Shown here: positions 36,111 through 44,218 of the stretch, piece by piece | Layout: the number at the start of each line of letters is the position of its first letter | Numbering within the stretch: the stretch's first letter is position 1 | Origin: Scatomonas sp963928055 | GTDB taxonomy: Bacteria; Bacillota; Clostridia; Lachnospirales; Lachnospiraceae | DNA: 64,000 nucleotides | Reading direction: 5' to 3' | Assembly (NCBI GenBank): GCA_963928055.1 | Contig: CAWVDN010000002.1 | Span: 471,831-535,830, forward strand | Made by a program: the position numbers and the translations under genes | The notes under the pieces: generated by a model | What the model was told of the DNA's origin: nothing | Seen by the model: the letters and a program-made list of their open reading frames with translations, nothing else | Database searches by the model: none

Positions 36111-36724
36111 TGCCGGTTCCCGCTGCAGGGATGGCTTCAGTCTGCACATAGTCGCAGACCGTGCAGTCACGCTCTCTGGAACCAGCCTCGGTTTCGGTAG
36201 CCGGCTTCGTCTCTCTCCAATCGCCGTAGATATGGTTTGCCACATTCAGCCTTTCGCCGCAGGAGCATTCCTGCCAGTGCTGTGCCGCGTCGTGCTTTTG
36301 GGTATAGCTGTGCTCATGGGGCGGTTCGGCTTCTCCGACGTCCGCCACCATATACTGGCCGTCCGGGTCGCCCACGATCATGATCCATCTGGCACGCACC
36401 CGTATGGTGTACTCCTCCTGCGGCCGCGTCACCACATCGTTTGTGAAAAACAAATAGGTGTCGATTTCCACTGCCTTGGACTCGACCACATCGTCGCCCA
36501 GCAGCAGCTGTGCCTCGTATTCAAAGCTATCGCCGGAGGCCGCTCCTGCCGGCCGGTCCCACTGCACCTGGTTTTGGTAGCCCGACCAGCGGGGGTTCCC
36601 TGGCACATATTCCCCCGCCGCCGAAACAGACAGGGGAAGGGCCGCGATCATCAGGCATACCGCCAGCAGCATACTGAAAAGCCATGCGCCTTTTTGCCGC
36701 CCCGGCGGTTTTTTCCCTGCGCAT
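35992..36724 (-). CDS. Short cell-wall-anchored surface protein (apparent frameshift in signal peptide)
   Basis: The mature part (about 200 residues) has a fibronectin-like region (NPRWSGYQNQVQWDRP), a His/Cys module (HEHSYTQKHDAAQHWQECSC) and a sorting signal (SPQTGD, hydrophobic helix, RRKK) nearly identical to that of the LRR protein. The hydrophobic signal core (AWLFSMLLAVCLMIAALPL) has no good start in its own frame. The only ATG with a ribosome site (36724, after GGGAAGAG) encodes the basic start MRREKTAGAAKRR in another frame. Removing one A from the A6 run at 36709-36714 would join the two into a normal signal peptide. Confidence 0.7.
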
Positions 36725-36740
36725 ACGCAATCTCTTCCCT

Positions 36741-37121
36741 TTATCGCACCGGAGCGCCCTGCGAGGAAAGCGGTGCTCCGCATGCTCCGCAGAAGCGGCT
36801 TCCGGGCGGTATCTCCGCCCCGCACTGGGGGCATTTGTTTTCCAGCTTCGCCCCGCAGTTGTTGCAGAATTTGGCGCCGGCCGCACACTGGGTTTTGCAG
36901 GCGGGGCAAACCACCATACCCGCGTTCAGTTCCGCCCCGGCGTTTCGCACCACCACCGAGCGGCCGCCGAAGACGATGCACTGCTCAATCACCTGGAAAA
37001 TCTCTTCCGGCAGCTTTTTCTGCTTGTAGGCGCCCACACCGGCAGTCACCGCCAGCGGCCATGCGATAAACCATCCCAGCGCGCCGGCGCCGATCTTATC
37101 CGACCATTCGCCCTGACCCAC
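36741..37121 (-). CDS. Double zinc-ribbon protein (N-terminus probably broken)
   Basis: This 126-residue protein has a membrane-like segment (ALGWFIAWPLAVTAGVGAYK), then LPEEIFQVIEQ, then two zinc ribbons (CPACKTQC..FCNNCG and CPQCGAEI..FCGACG). The apparent GTG start at 37121 has no ribosome site. A strong start (GAGGAGGAAGACGAG, ATG at 37216) opens a 28-codon frame, MANESRVFRLPAG..., that stops at 37130 in a different frame, while the main frame stays open back through it. A one- or two-base shift near 37,130 would fuse them, so the gene is probably frameshifted. Confidence 0.65.
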   Translation of the reverse strand: MGQGEWSDKIGAGALGWFIAWPLAVTAGVGAYKQKKLPEEIFQVIEQCIVFGGRSVVVRNAGAELNAGMVVCPACKTQCAAGAKFCNNCGAKLENKCPQCGAEIPPGSRFCGACGAPLSSQGAPVR

Positions 37122-37229
37122 GGTGACGTTTAAGTTGCATCCATTCGGATCATCTGCACCGTCGTAGCCATCCTCATGCCGGCAGGCAGCCGGAATACTC
37201 TCGATTCGTTTGCCATCTCGTCTTCCTCC

Positions 37230-37541
37230 TCATTCTAAAGCCTGTACCTCATCGATATGCTGCAGTACGCTGTCTGCCAGATAACGTACTGCCAGCTGTT
37301 TTTCCTCCTCGCTCAGGCCGCTTGCCGGACGGAGCATGGAAACATGGAGGATCGATGTGTTGATGGTCTGTTCCGTCACGGCAAAGGCGTACTCACTGGT
37401 ATGCCCCAGCACCTTCGCCTCCGCCTTGATATCGCCGACCAGCGCCTGCTCGTATTGGCAGCCCATCCGGTCCAGCACGTCAAAGACGGCGTACACAGCC
37501 ATGCGGCGGGGACAGTTGACATTTCTTTTTAGACTCAGCAC
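37230..37541 (-). CDS. Hypothetical protein
   Basis: This 103-residue soluble protein is not recognised. The GTG at 37541 has a good ribosome site (AAAGGAG, 6 nt). It contains RRMAVYAVFDVLDRMGCQYE and a late VSMLRPASGLSEEEKQLAVR, looks alpha/beta, and has no signal or membrane segment. It lies between a receptor-type kinase gene and the zinc-ribbon gene in the same operon, so it is probably part of the phospho-signalling set. Confidence 0.7.
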   Translation of the reverse strand: MLSLKRNVNCPRRMAVYAVFDVLDRMGCQYEQALVGDIKAEAKVLGHTSEYAFAVTEQTINTSILHVSMLRPASGLSEEEKQLAVRYLADSVLQHIDEVQALE

Positions 37542-37576
37542 TTTTTTCTCCTTTCCCCCGGAAACGGGTCTGTCAT

Positions 37577-39739
37577 CTATTTCACAGGTCGAATCGTATT
37601 GGTCGTGTCCAATATCATTCCATTGGTGATAAGAGCCTCCTCAGTATATGCGGATGCCGTAATCGCAAACACATATCCGTCGATTTCTCCGGCGTAAACC
37701 TCCGTATAGGCCGTCTGACCATCTAAAGTATAGGTATATCTGTCAACAATCCAATCGATTCCGCCAGTTTCATGTTCCCAGCGGCCCTCCTCACGTTTGA
37801 GGCCGGGCTGGTTCACCATCACTTCTGCTATGCCGTCCAGCCAGACTTCCTTATTAAATTGATCACTCGATGGTCTGCACTGTATTTCTACCTGCACGTT
37901 GCCTGCCTCGTTGACCATGCGCAGCAGGTTTTCATTGACCACGTTGAAGGTAATCTCTCCGTCGCTCTCCCAGTAGATAAATTGGAACGGAAGCCGTTCA
38001 TCATAAAACCGCTGACTGTTGGTGCCTGCGGGACCGCTGCTTTGGAAGGAATCCATTGCTGCGAATATCTCCGCCTGCGCCTTCTCATCCCCCTGAGGAT
38101 AGGAGCCGATAAGATTGTAGCAGCCAAACCCATTCTGGCATTCGATGAACGCCGCCAAAAATTCCATGGTTGTGCCTCCGCTTTCGGTAGCAGAAAACTG
38201 GATCAAGTAGGTGTCCAAAGAACTGCCCTCCCGGTAACCCCGGCTGAGGATCTCATGCTTTGTGATATTGGTGCTCTTCAGCAGTCCGATATAATACTGG
38301 ACATACTTCTCAACATTCTCCTCCACATCAGAAAGAGTATACACCGGAAAATCGGCAGCCTTATCGTAGAATCCCACCTGCAGGGTAGCGCTCCCATCCG
38401 ATGAAGCGAAGGCGCCGCTGCCGGACTCTGTTTCTGTATACCCCTGTGGGATCCCCATGGTGATATTCAGATACTCCTGGGCGTAGTCCTGCAAGACGAC
38501 ATCGTCTACGCCCTCGGGTTCCTGCACTGTTATATCGAAAGGAGTGCCAGATGGCCCGTCAGAAGAACCCGGCTCTGCTTTCCCGCCGGTCAGCGCACCG
38601 ATCCCCGCTACTGCTCCCCAGACGCCCAGACCCAGCACAGCAACGCACAGCACCAGCGCCGTGATCTGTACCCCGATATGGCTTCGCCGGAATCTGGTCC
38701 AAAGCCCCGGCTTTCCATCGGAACCTGCAGCCGTTTGACCGGATGGCACAGCCATGGTACGGTGATGGAAAGACGCCGGGGTTTTCCCGGTAATCCCTTC
38801 AATAAAGGCCTCCATGGTGGAGAAACGATCCTCCGCTTTTACCGCGAGCGCCTTCATGATCGCCTGTTCCACCTGCGGAGGCAGGGGAACGCCCAGCTCC
38901 GAGGGCTTTTTCAGCGTATCGTTATGGACCCGCATGATGGAATCCGGCGGCAGCTCCCCGGTCACGCAGCGGTACAGGGTGGCGCCCATGGCGTATACAT
39001 CCGTCCACGGCCCCTGGTTCCCCTTACTGGAATACTGCTCCTCCGGCGCGTAGCCATGTTTCAGGATGACCGACACGCTTTTTTCATCTCCGATAGAAAA
39101 CCGGGCCGCGCCGAAATCCAGCAGCTTGCTCTCTCCCTTGGAGGTAATGGAGATGTTGTCCGGGCTGATATCCCGGTGGGTCAGGTTCAGGGCATGAACC
39201 TGCGTCAACGCCTGCATCACCGGCATCAGGATGGTCAGCGCCTGGTCATAGGGAATCTTCCCGCCCTGGGATGCAACGTATGCCTTCAGGCTCATGCCGT
39301 CGATATATTCCATCACGAAATAGGCCGTGTTGTTTTCCTTAAAATAATTCTGCACCGACACGATGTTCGGCGTATTCTGCAGTTTGGCAAGGATCCGCGC
39401 TTCCTCTAAAAAGCGCTCCATGCCGTTTTGATAATCCTCCTGGCCCCGTCCGGTCAGTGCCACGCTGTACTTATCGGAATGCCGGGTAGCAAGACCGGAG
39501 GGCATATATTCCTTGACGGCTACCTTAATCTCCAGCGTCAGGTCATAGCCCAGATAGGTGATGCCGAACCCGCCCACGCCCAGGACCTTTCCGGTCATGT
39601 AGCGGCCGTTCAGCAGTGCGCCCATGGGCAGCGCCAAAAACGGCTGCTCCTCCTCCGCATTAAACCCGCAGTGGGGGCAGACAGGGGAATCGTCCGGCTT
39701 TTCCTGAAAGCAGCCATAGCAGATATGTTCCAAGTTCAT
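37577..39739 (-). CDS. Zinc-ribbon transmembrane Ser/Thr protein kinase (second copy)
   Basis: This 720-residue protein begins with a zinc ribbon (Cys 7, 10, 21, 24). A Hanks-type kinase domain spans about 45-315: glycine loop GVGGFG, catalytic Lys 76 in VAVKEY, HRDISPDN (188-195), DFG (208-210) and YAPEEQYSSKG. All catalytic residues are present. A transmembrane helix near residue 370 leads to an extracytoplasmic region of about 330 residues without recognised repeats; PASTA domains are absent. It is a paralogue of the kinase at 41-43 kb. It probably phosphorylates the FHA proteins of the operon and senses an outside signal. Confidence 0.92.
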   Translation of the reverse strand: MNLEHICYGCFQEKPDDSPVCPHCGFNAEEEQPFLALPMGALLNGRYMTGKVLGVGGFGITYLGYDLTLEIKVAVKEYMPSGLATRHSDKYSVALTGRGQEDYQNGMERFLEEARILAKLQNTPNIVSVQNYFKENNTAYFVMEYIDGMSLKAYVASQGGKIPYDQALTILMPVMQALTQVHALNLTHRDISPDNISITSKGESKLLDFGAARFSIGDEKSVSVILKHGYAPEEQYSSKGNQGPWTDVYAMGATLYRCVTGELPPDSIMRVHNDTLKKPSELGVPLPPQVEQAIMKALAVKAEDRFSTMEAFIEGITGKTPASFHHRTMAVPSGQTAAGSDGKPGLWTRFRRSHIGVQITALVLCVAVLGLGVWGAVAGIGALTGGKAEPGSSDGPSGTPFDITVQEPEGVDDVVLQDYAQEYLNITMGIPQGYTETESGSGAFASSDGSATLQVGFYDKAADFPVYTLSDVEENVEKYVQYYIGLLKSTNITKHEILSRGYREGSSLDTYLIQFSATESGGTTMEFLAAFIECQNGFGCYNLIGSYPQGDEKAQAEIFAAMDSFQSSGPAGTNSQRFYDERLPFQFIYWESDGEITFNVVNENLLRMVNEAGNVQVEIQCRPSSDQFNKEVWLDGIAEVMVNQPGLKREEGRWEHETGGIDWIVDRYTYTLDGQTAYTEVYAGEIDGYVFAITASAYTEEALITNGMILDTTNTIRPVK

Positions 39740-39858
39740 GTTTCACTCCTCTTCTTTGTACTTGCGCCCCGGCCTTTCACCCGCAACAGCAGAAAAACCA
39801 CTTCCATCAACGCGATCATACCCAGCTCTTCCAGAATGAACGGAAAGACATTCATCAT
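39736..39858 (-). CDS. Possible small membrane peptide coupled to the kinase
   Basis: A 40-codon frame ends in TGA overlapping the kinase ATG by 4 nt (ATGA). It has a hydrophobic segment (GMIALMEVVFLLLRV) then a basic tail. The frame stays open upstream and includes CSVCLEE, so the true start may be non-ATG further upstream (about 39,930). The ribosome site for the ATG is poorly spaced. No homologue is recognised. Confidence 0.3.
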   Translation of the reverse strand: MMNVFPFILEELGMIALMEVVFLLLRVKGRGASTKKRSET

Positions 39859-39947
39859 CTCCTCAATCAAGGGCTGTTTTTCCCTTTCCTCCAGACAAAC
39901 CGAACAGAATACGGCCCCAGCGTCTTGGATCGTCGCAATCTATAACT

Positions 39948-40391
39948 CTAATATAAATACTCTAATATAAAACAGAAGATGGGCGTTCCCACAATAAAAA
40001 GCCACCCGCAGCACAGAAGGCAGATCTGAATCATCCGATACATCTTGACATCGGCGGGACAGAAGTATTTTTCCGGATCAGATGGGTCAATGTAAATCTC
40101 CACCTCAGTTCCGATCTTCTTCTGCGCCTGATGATAGGCCAAATCGATGCCGGTGTTTTTTTGATAGACGCAGCCCATATACTCGTATTGGTATATCATA
40201 AAATAATGGTAGGAATGCTTGATCCGAATCCTCAGCGGTTCGATGACGGTCGCTTTTAGAAAAACCGTGCAGCCGCTCCCTCTCTGCGTCTTTTTCTTGT
40301 AAAAGTGGGCAAGCACGAAAAATAACGCGTAAAGCGGATATGTTATCGCGCATACAATCAGAATCCACGCAATATCCTCTGCAAAATTCAT
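39948..40391 (-). CDS. DUF3592-like membrane protein
   Basis: This 147-residue protein has an N-terminal helix (ILIVCAITYPLYALFFVLAH) and a C-terminal helix, with a beta-rich middle containing YQYEYMGCVY and GTEVEIYIDPSDPEKYF. That pattern (IDP..P..F) matches DUF3592, a family of unknown function. Two similar proteins lie in the same operon. The ATG follows AGGAGGCGGCACGT. Confidence 0.75.
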   Translation of the reverse strand: MNFAEDIAWILIVCAITYPLYALFFVLAHFYKKKTQRGSGCTVFLKATVIEPLRIRIKHSYHYFMIYQYEYMGCVYQKNTGIDLAYHQAQKKIGTEVEIYIDPSDPEKYFCPADVKMYRMIQICLLCCGWLFIVGTPIFCFILEYLY

Positions 40392-40472
40392 ACGTGCCGC
40401 CTCCTTTCCGCCCGCACCAATCTTTTTTAGGGAAACCGCCTGCCGCAGGTTTCGCTGCGGCAGGCACTGAAG

Positions 40473-41018
40473 CTATATTGTTAGCCACATGACTCCAATC
40501 ATAATCAAAACCGCAATGACGAGAAGAGCGACGATCAGGTAGGCAAGGCGCTGCTGAAAGTAATCCTTTTCCTCCTCCAGGCAGTAAAAGCTGGTAGGTT
40601 TGGCCGGATCGATAAAAAGCGTAAGCTCCGTTCCCACCTTTTTCCGGGCCTGTTCCTCCATTGCCGGGACATTGCCGATCTGTTCATAGGTCTCTCCCCG
40701 GTAGGTATACCGGTACACGGGATAATAGTAGAGTCCCAGCGTCGCCATCTTCACCCCGAGGGAGGCCGCCCGCCTTCCCGTGCCGCCCGCTCCGCTCAGA
40801 AAGTGCGCCGCGGAAACACCCCCTGCGGCTTTCAGCATGCGGTGCTTGTTTCTGGCGTGATAGTTTCCCACGTCCACAATGGCCGCCCGGCATTCCGCCG
40901 TGCAGGCTCTCTTCTTCTCCGTCGTTTTTCTTTTCTTCCTGTAGAACAGCCAGACGGAAACCAGAAGCGTGACAAGGCCGATGCCGCTCAGAACGAGAAT
41001 TAGAATAAGATCTTCCAT
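40473..41018 (-). CDS. DUF3592-like membrane protein
   Basis: This 181-residue protein has an N-terminal helix (LILILVLSGIGLVTLLVSVW), a basic patch (RKKRKTTEKKR), a domain with YRYTYRGETYEQ and TLFIDPAKPTSFY (the DUF3592 pattern), and a C-terminal helix. The ATG at 41018 follows AGGGATAACCAGC, 5 nt past the upstream kinase stop, so it is tightly coupled to that kinase. The middle contains Gly/Ala/Ser-rich sequence around residues 75-95. Confidence 0.78.
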   Translation of the reverse strand: MEDLILILVLSGIGLVTLLVSVWLFYRKKRKTTEKKRACTAECRAAIVDVGNYHARNKHRMLKAAGGVSAAHFLSGAGGTGRRAASLGVKMATLGLYYYPVYRYTYRGETYEQIGNVPAMEEQARKKVGTELTLFIDPAKPTSFYCLEEEKDYFQQRLAYLIVALLVIAVLIMIGVMWLTI

Positions 41019-41023
41019 GCTGG

Positions 41024-43303
41024 TTATCCCTCCCATGCACGGACGGACGCCATGGCCTGTTGATACAAAGCGACAACCGCATCTTTGTTGGAGCTGTTGC
41101 ACATGCAGCTAACAGCGTAACACTTGCCGTCGATCATGGCGGAGGCAACACTGAACGTAAATTCATTCATGGTCCAATCCATGCACAGCCATTCCACACC
41201 GCCCGACTGCGACGTGTATGTTTCACCTACGGAAACGCCTGCGCTAGACGCCACGTCTCTCTGAAACTGCAAGACCTCCTCCGGGCTGCTCATTCCCAGC
41301 TGGCCGGCATTCCCTATTTCCACAATCCCGCTGTCCGGCGTAGCGCTCCCAAAGCCGGCTTCCATTGCCGCGTCCGTTGGGTAAATAACCAATTCGGCCG
41401 CCGCTCCGGCCTCTCCCAGGTTAACAGTCGTGTCCATCACGCGTCCTGCTGCCACGGCATCGTCCACAATCACCTTGACGCCGCTCTTAGAGCCATAGTA
41501 CATCTTGTACGTTGTCTCCGGCGCACCGTTGCTCTCAAAGGACTGGATGATGGAATGGATTTCCGCTTCGGCGGCTTTGTCCCCCTTGGGATAGCTCGTG
41601 ATGATGAAATAACAGCCGAAATCATACCCCTCCACCGCCATAATGACCACTTCGTTGGAGACGCCTTCGCTGTCGGTGCCTTCAAGATAGATTTGATAGG
41701 CGCCTGCGCTTCCCACCTGATCGGGTCCGGCAGCAAGGATCTGATAATCCGAAACTTCAAACAGGTTCTGCATCAGGTTGGCGGCAATAGCTTCTCTCTG
41801 GGATTCCACATCGGCAAGGGAGTAGATGGGTCCGTCAATGTTCCAAAGATAATCCATCATCATACCGCAGCCTTTAGCCTCATTGATAAAAATCGTCTCC
41901 TCCTCAACCCTCGTATAATCCGACGGGATCTCAATCGTAGCGTTGAGGATGCCAAGATCCTGCGCCACCATTTCCGCTGGAGGTTCTGTAGTAGGCTCTG
42001 GGTCTGTTGTCGGTTCCGGATTACTCGTCTGCGGTTGGCTGATGACAGGCGTATTCCCACCGCCGCCCCCTCCTGTCGGCCTTTTTTCCCCTCCGCCAGA
42101 AAGCGCGATAGGAAGGATAATACAAAGGGCGATCACCGCCAGCAGCCCACCGCCGGAAACCCAGGCAACCACCGGATTGGCTTTCATATAGGAAAGGAAC
42201 CGGGAGAACGCAGAGGGCTTTCCTGCCGCAGCACCCCCGCCGTTATAGGCGGGCTGCTGATAGGCAATCTGCCCGTAGCCTTCCTGCCTGTAAGCGGTAG
42301 CCTGGGTGCGCTGGCTGATACTGGCCGCCACCTGATCCTGTACGGAAACGCGCCCGTTCAGTGCCCCGATGAATGCCTCCATATTGGGGAAACGATCCTC
42401 GGTTTTTACCGCCAACGCTTTCATGATGGCGTTTTCCACATTAGCCGGAATACGGAACCCCAGCTCCGACGGCCTTTTCATGGTATCCCCATGGATCCGT
42501 TCCACCGAATCTGGCGGAAGCTGTCCGGTAATGCAGCGGTACAGGGTAGCGCCCATGGCGTAAACATCCGTCCACGGTCCCTGATTGCCGTGGCTGGAAT
42601 ACTGTTCCTCCGGCGCGTAGCCATGTTTTAAGATGACCGACACGCTCTTGCCGTCCCCCAGTGCGAACCGCGCCGCGCCGAAATCCAGCAGACGGCTTTC
42701 GCCTTTGGATGTGATATAGATATTGTCCGGGCTGATGTCCCGGTGCAGGAGGTTCAGCGCATGCACCTGAACCAGCGCTTCCATGATCGGCTGCAGAATG
42801 GCAATCGCCTGGTTATAGGGGATCTTATCCCCGTTTTTTGCCAGGTAGGCTTTCAGGCTCATACCGTCTATGTACTCCATCACAAAGTATGCGGTGCCGT
42901 TCTCTTTGAAATAGTTCTGCACCGATACGATATGCGGGGTGTTTTGCAGCTTGGCAAGGATCTTCGCTTCATCCAAAAAGCGCTCCATACCGTACTGGTA
43001 ATCCTCCTCCACCCGTCCGGTCAGCGCCACACTATAGTGGTCCGGATGCCTTGTGGCCAGGGCGGAGGGCATATATTCTTTAATCGCAACCTTGATCTCC
43101 AGTGTCAGGTCGTATCCCAGATAGGTGATACCGAACCCGCCAATGCCAAGCACCTTTCCTACCAGATATCTCCCGTTTAGGATCGTACCCAGGGGCAGCG
43201 CAAGATAGGGCTGCTCGTCGTTCTCATTAAATCCGCATCGGGGGCATGGAATCCCCGGTTCTTTTTCCGCGAAACAGCCATAACAAACACGTTCCGGATT
43301 CAT
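41024..43303 (-). CDS. Zinc-ribbon transmembrane Ser/Thr protein kinase (first copy)
   Basis: This 759-residue protein has a zinc ribbon (Cys 7, 10, 20, 23) and a complete kinase domain: GIGGFG loop, Lys 75 in VAIKEY, HRDISPDN (187-194), DFG (207-209) and YAPEEQY. A Gln/Ala/Tyr-rich juxtamembrane linker (320-360), one transmembrane helix (about 378-402), a Gly6 run, a Thr/Pro/Glu-rich stalk and an outside domain of about 320 residues follow. Kinase and ribbon match the 37.6-kb paralogue closely; the outer domains differ, so the two may read different signals. Confidence 0.93.
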   Translation of the reverse strand: MNPERVCYGCFAEKEPGIPCPRCGFNENDEQPYLALPLGTILNGRYLVGKVLGIGGFGITYLGYDLTLEIKVAIKEYMPSALATRHPDHYSVALTGRVEEDYQYGMERFLDEAKILAKLQNTPHIVSVQNYFKENGTAYFVMEYIDGMSLKAYLAKNGDKIPYNQAIAILQPIMEALVQVHALNLLHRDISPDNIYITSKGESRLLDFGAARFALGDGKSVSVILKHGYAPEEQYSSHGNQGPWTDVYAMGATLYRCITGQLPPDSVERIHGDTMKRPSELGFRIPANVENAIMKALAVKTEDRFPNMEAFIGALNGRVSVQDQVAASISQRTQATAYRQEGYGQIAYQQPAYNGGGAAAGKPSAFSRFLSYMKANPVVAWVSGGGLLAVIALCIILPIALSGGGEKRPTGGGGGGNTPVISQPQTSNPEPTTDPEPTTEPPAEMVAQDLGILNATIEIPSDYTRVEEETIFINEAKGCGMMMDYLWNIDGPIYSLADVESQREAIAANLMQNLFEVSDYQILAAGPDQVGSAGAYQIYLEGTDSEGVSNEVVIMAVEGYDFGCYFIITSYPKGDKAAEAEIHSIIQSFESNGAPETTYKMYYGSKSGVKVIVDDAVAAGRVMDTTVNLGEAGAAAELVIYPTDAAMEAGFGSATPDSGIVEIGNAGQLGMSSPEEVLQFQRDVASSAGVSVGETYTSQSGGVEWLCMDWTMNEFTFSVASAMIDGKCYAVSCMCNSSNKDAVVALYQQAMASVRAWEG

Positions 43304-43367
43304 TCTCCCACCTCCTCAAGCAATGTATTTTAAGTATAAAACGATGTATTTTGATAGCAAAATACAG

Positions 43368-43889
43368 TCACTCCTTCCGATTTTTGGACCAGGCATCGTA
43401 ACACAGATCACCCAGCAGGAGCAATCCCAGCGCCACCAGAAGCCCGATCCACCCGCCCCAGCCCACTAAAGGAAAAAGTGCAAAGGCAACTCCCAGCACA
43501 GACCAGATAAGGGCGCTGATTACACGTTCCCTATTCTCAGAGGGGCAGGAAAAGTACCGGGGATTCTTTTCATCCACAAAGAGCACCTCATAACTACCGA
43601 CTTTGATTTCGTCCTTTTTGGAATACTCTACCCGGGATACTACCCGATACTCCTGTCCATCCAATGTGTACTGGTAGACCGGATGGTATTTATAGTTGAT
43701 AATGAAGAAATCGGTGAAATCGTCGTCTGTCCAGCTGACGTCCACATCGCAGATGACGGCGTTCACTCTTCTCCGGCAGCGACGCTTTGACCGTACAGTC
43801 CGACAGAATGCCAAAATGATTCCGAAGAGAAACAAACATACTCCAAGGGCAAAGAACATAATATCCCCCATCGCGTCCGTTGCATTCAT
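43368..43889 (-). CDS. DUF3592-like membrane protein
   Basis: This 173-residue protein has an N-terminal helix, a basic stretch (RSKRRCRRR), a central domain with YQYTLDGQEYRVVSR and VGSYEVLFVDEKNPRYFSC (DUF3592-like), then two C-terminal helices. The start overlaps the preceding stop by 4 nt (ATGA). It is the third such protein in the operon. Function unknown. Confidence 0.75.
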   Translation of the reverse strand: MNATDAMGDIMFFALGVCLFLFGIILAFCRTVRSKRRCRRRVNAVICDVDVSWTDDDFTDFFIINYKYHPVYQYTLDGQEYRVVSRVEYSKKDEIKVGSYEVLFVDEKNPRYFSCPSENRERVISALIWSVLGVAFALFPLVGWGGWIGLLVALGLLLLGDLCYDAWSKNRKE

Positions 43890-44212
43890 GCTCCAAACGA
43901 TTTTATCTCAGCTATGACAAAGAGTTCCTCCGATACCTGCCGCACCCGGTCGACATGCCGCAAGAGCAGCGCCTCCAGCCATTTTTCTGCATTGGCCGCT
44001 TTTAGAAATTCAATCTGTACTTCCAGGGGTTCAATGTAGAACTCACCTGCATACGCCAGCGCCCCTTCACCTTCCGACAGCGCCGGGAACTCGTGGAGTT
44101 CTTTCATTTCACCGTCTGCAGTCAGGTGGAAGACAGCCGCCAGTTCCCGGCCGGCGGCGTCCTCTCCCCACGCTTCCTGGATTCTTCCGTTTTTTAAACA
44201 ATACCCTGCCAT
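43886..44212 (-). CDS. Hypothetical protein
   Basis: This 108-residue soluble acidic protein is not recognised. It opens with GYCLKNGRIQEAWGEDAAGRE and contains a helical C-terminal half (LEALLLRHVDRVRQVSEELF). The AAGGAG site for its ATG lies across the stop of the protease-FHA gene, and its own stop overlaps the next start, so it is embedded in the operon. Confidence 0.7.
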   Translation of the reverse strand: MAGYCLKNGRIQEAWGEDAAGRELAAVFHLTADGEMKELHEFPALSEGEGALAYAGEFYIEPLEVQIEFLKAANAEKWLEALLLRHVDRVRQVSEELFVIAEIKSFGA

Positions 44213-44218
44213 AACGGG

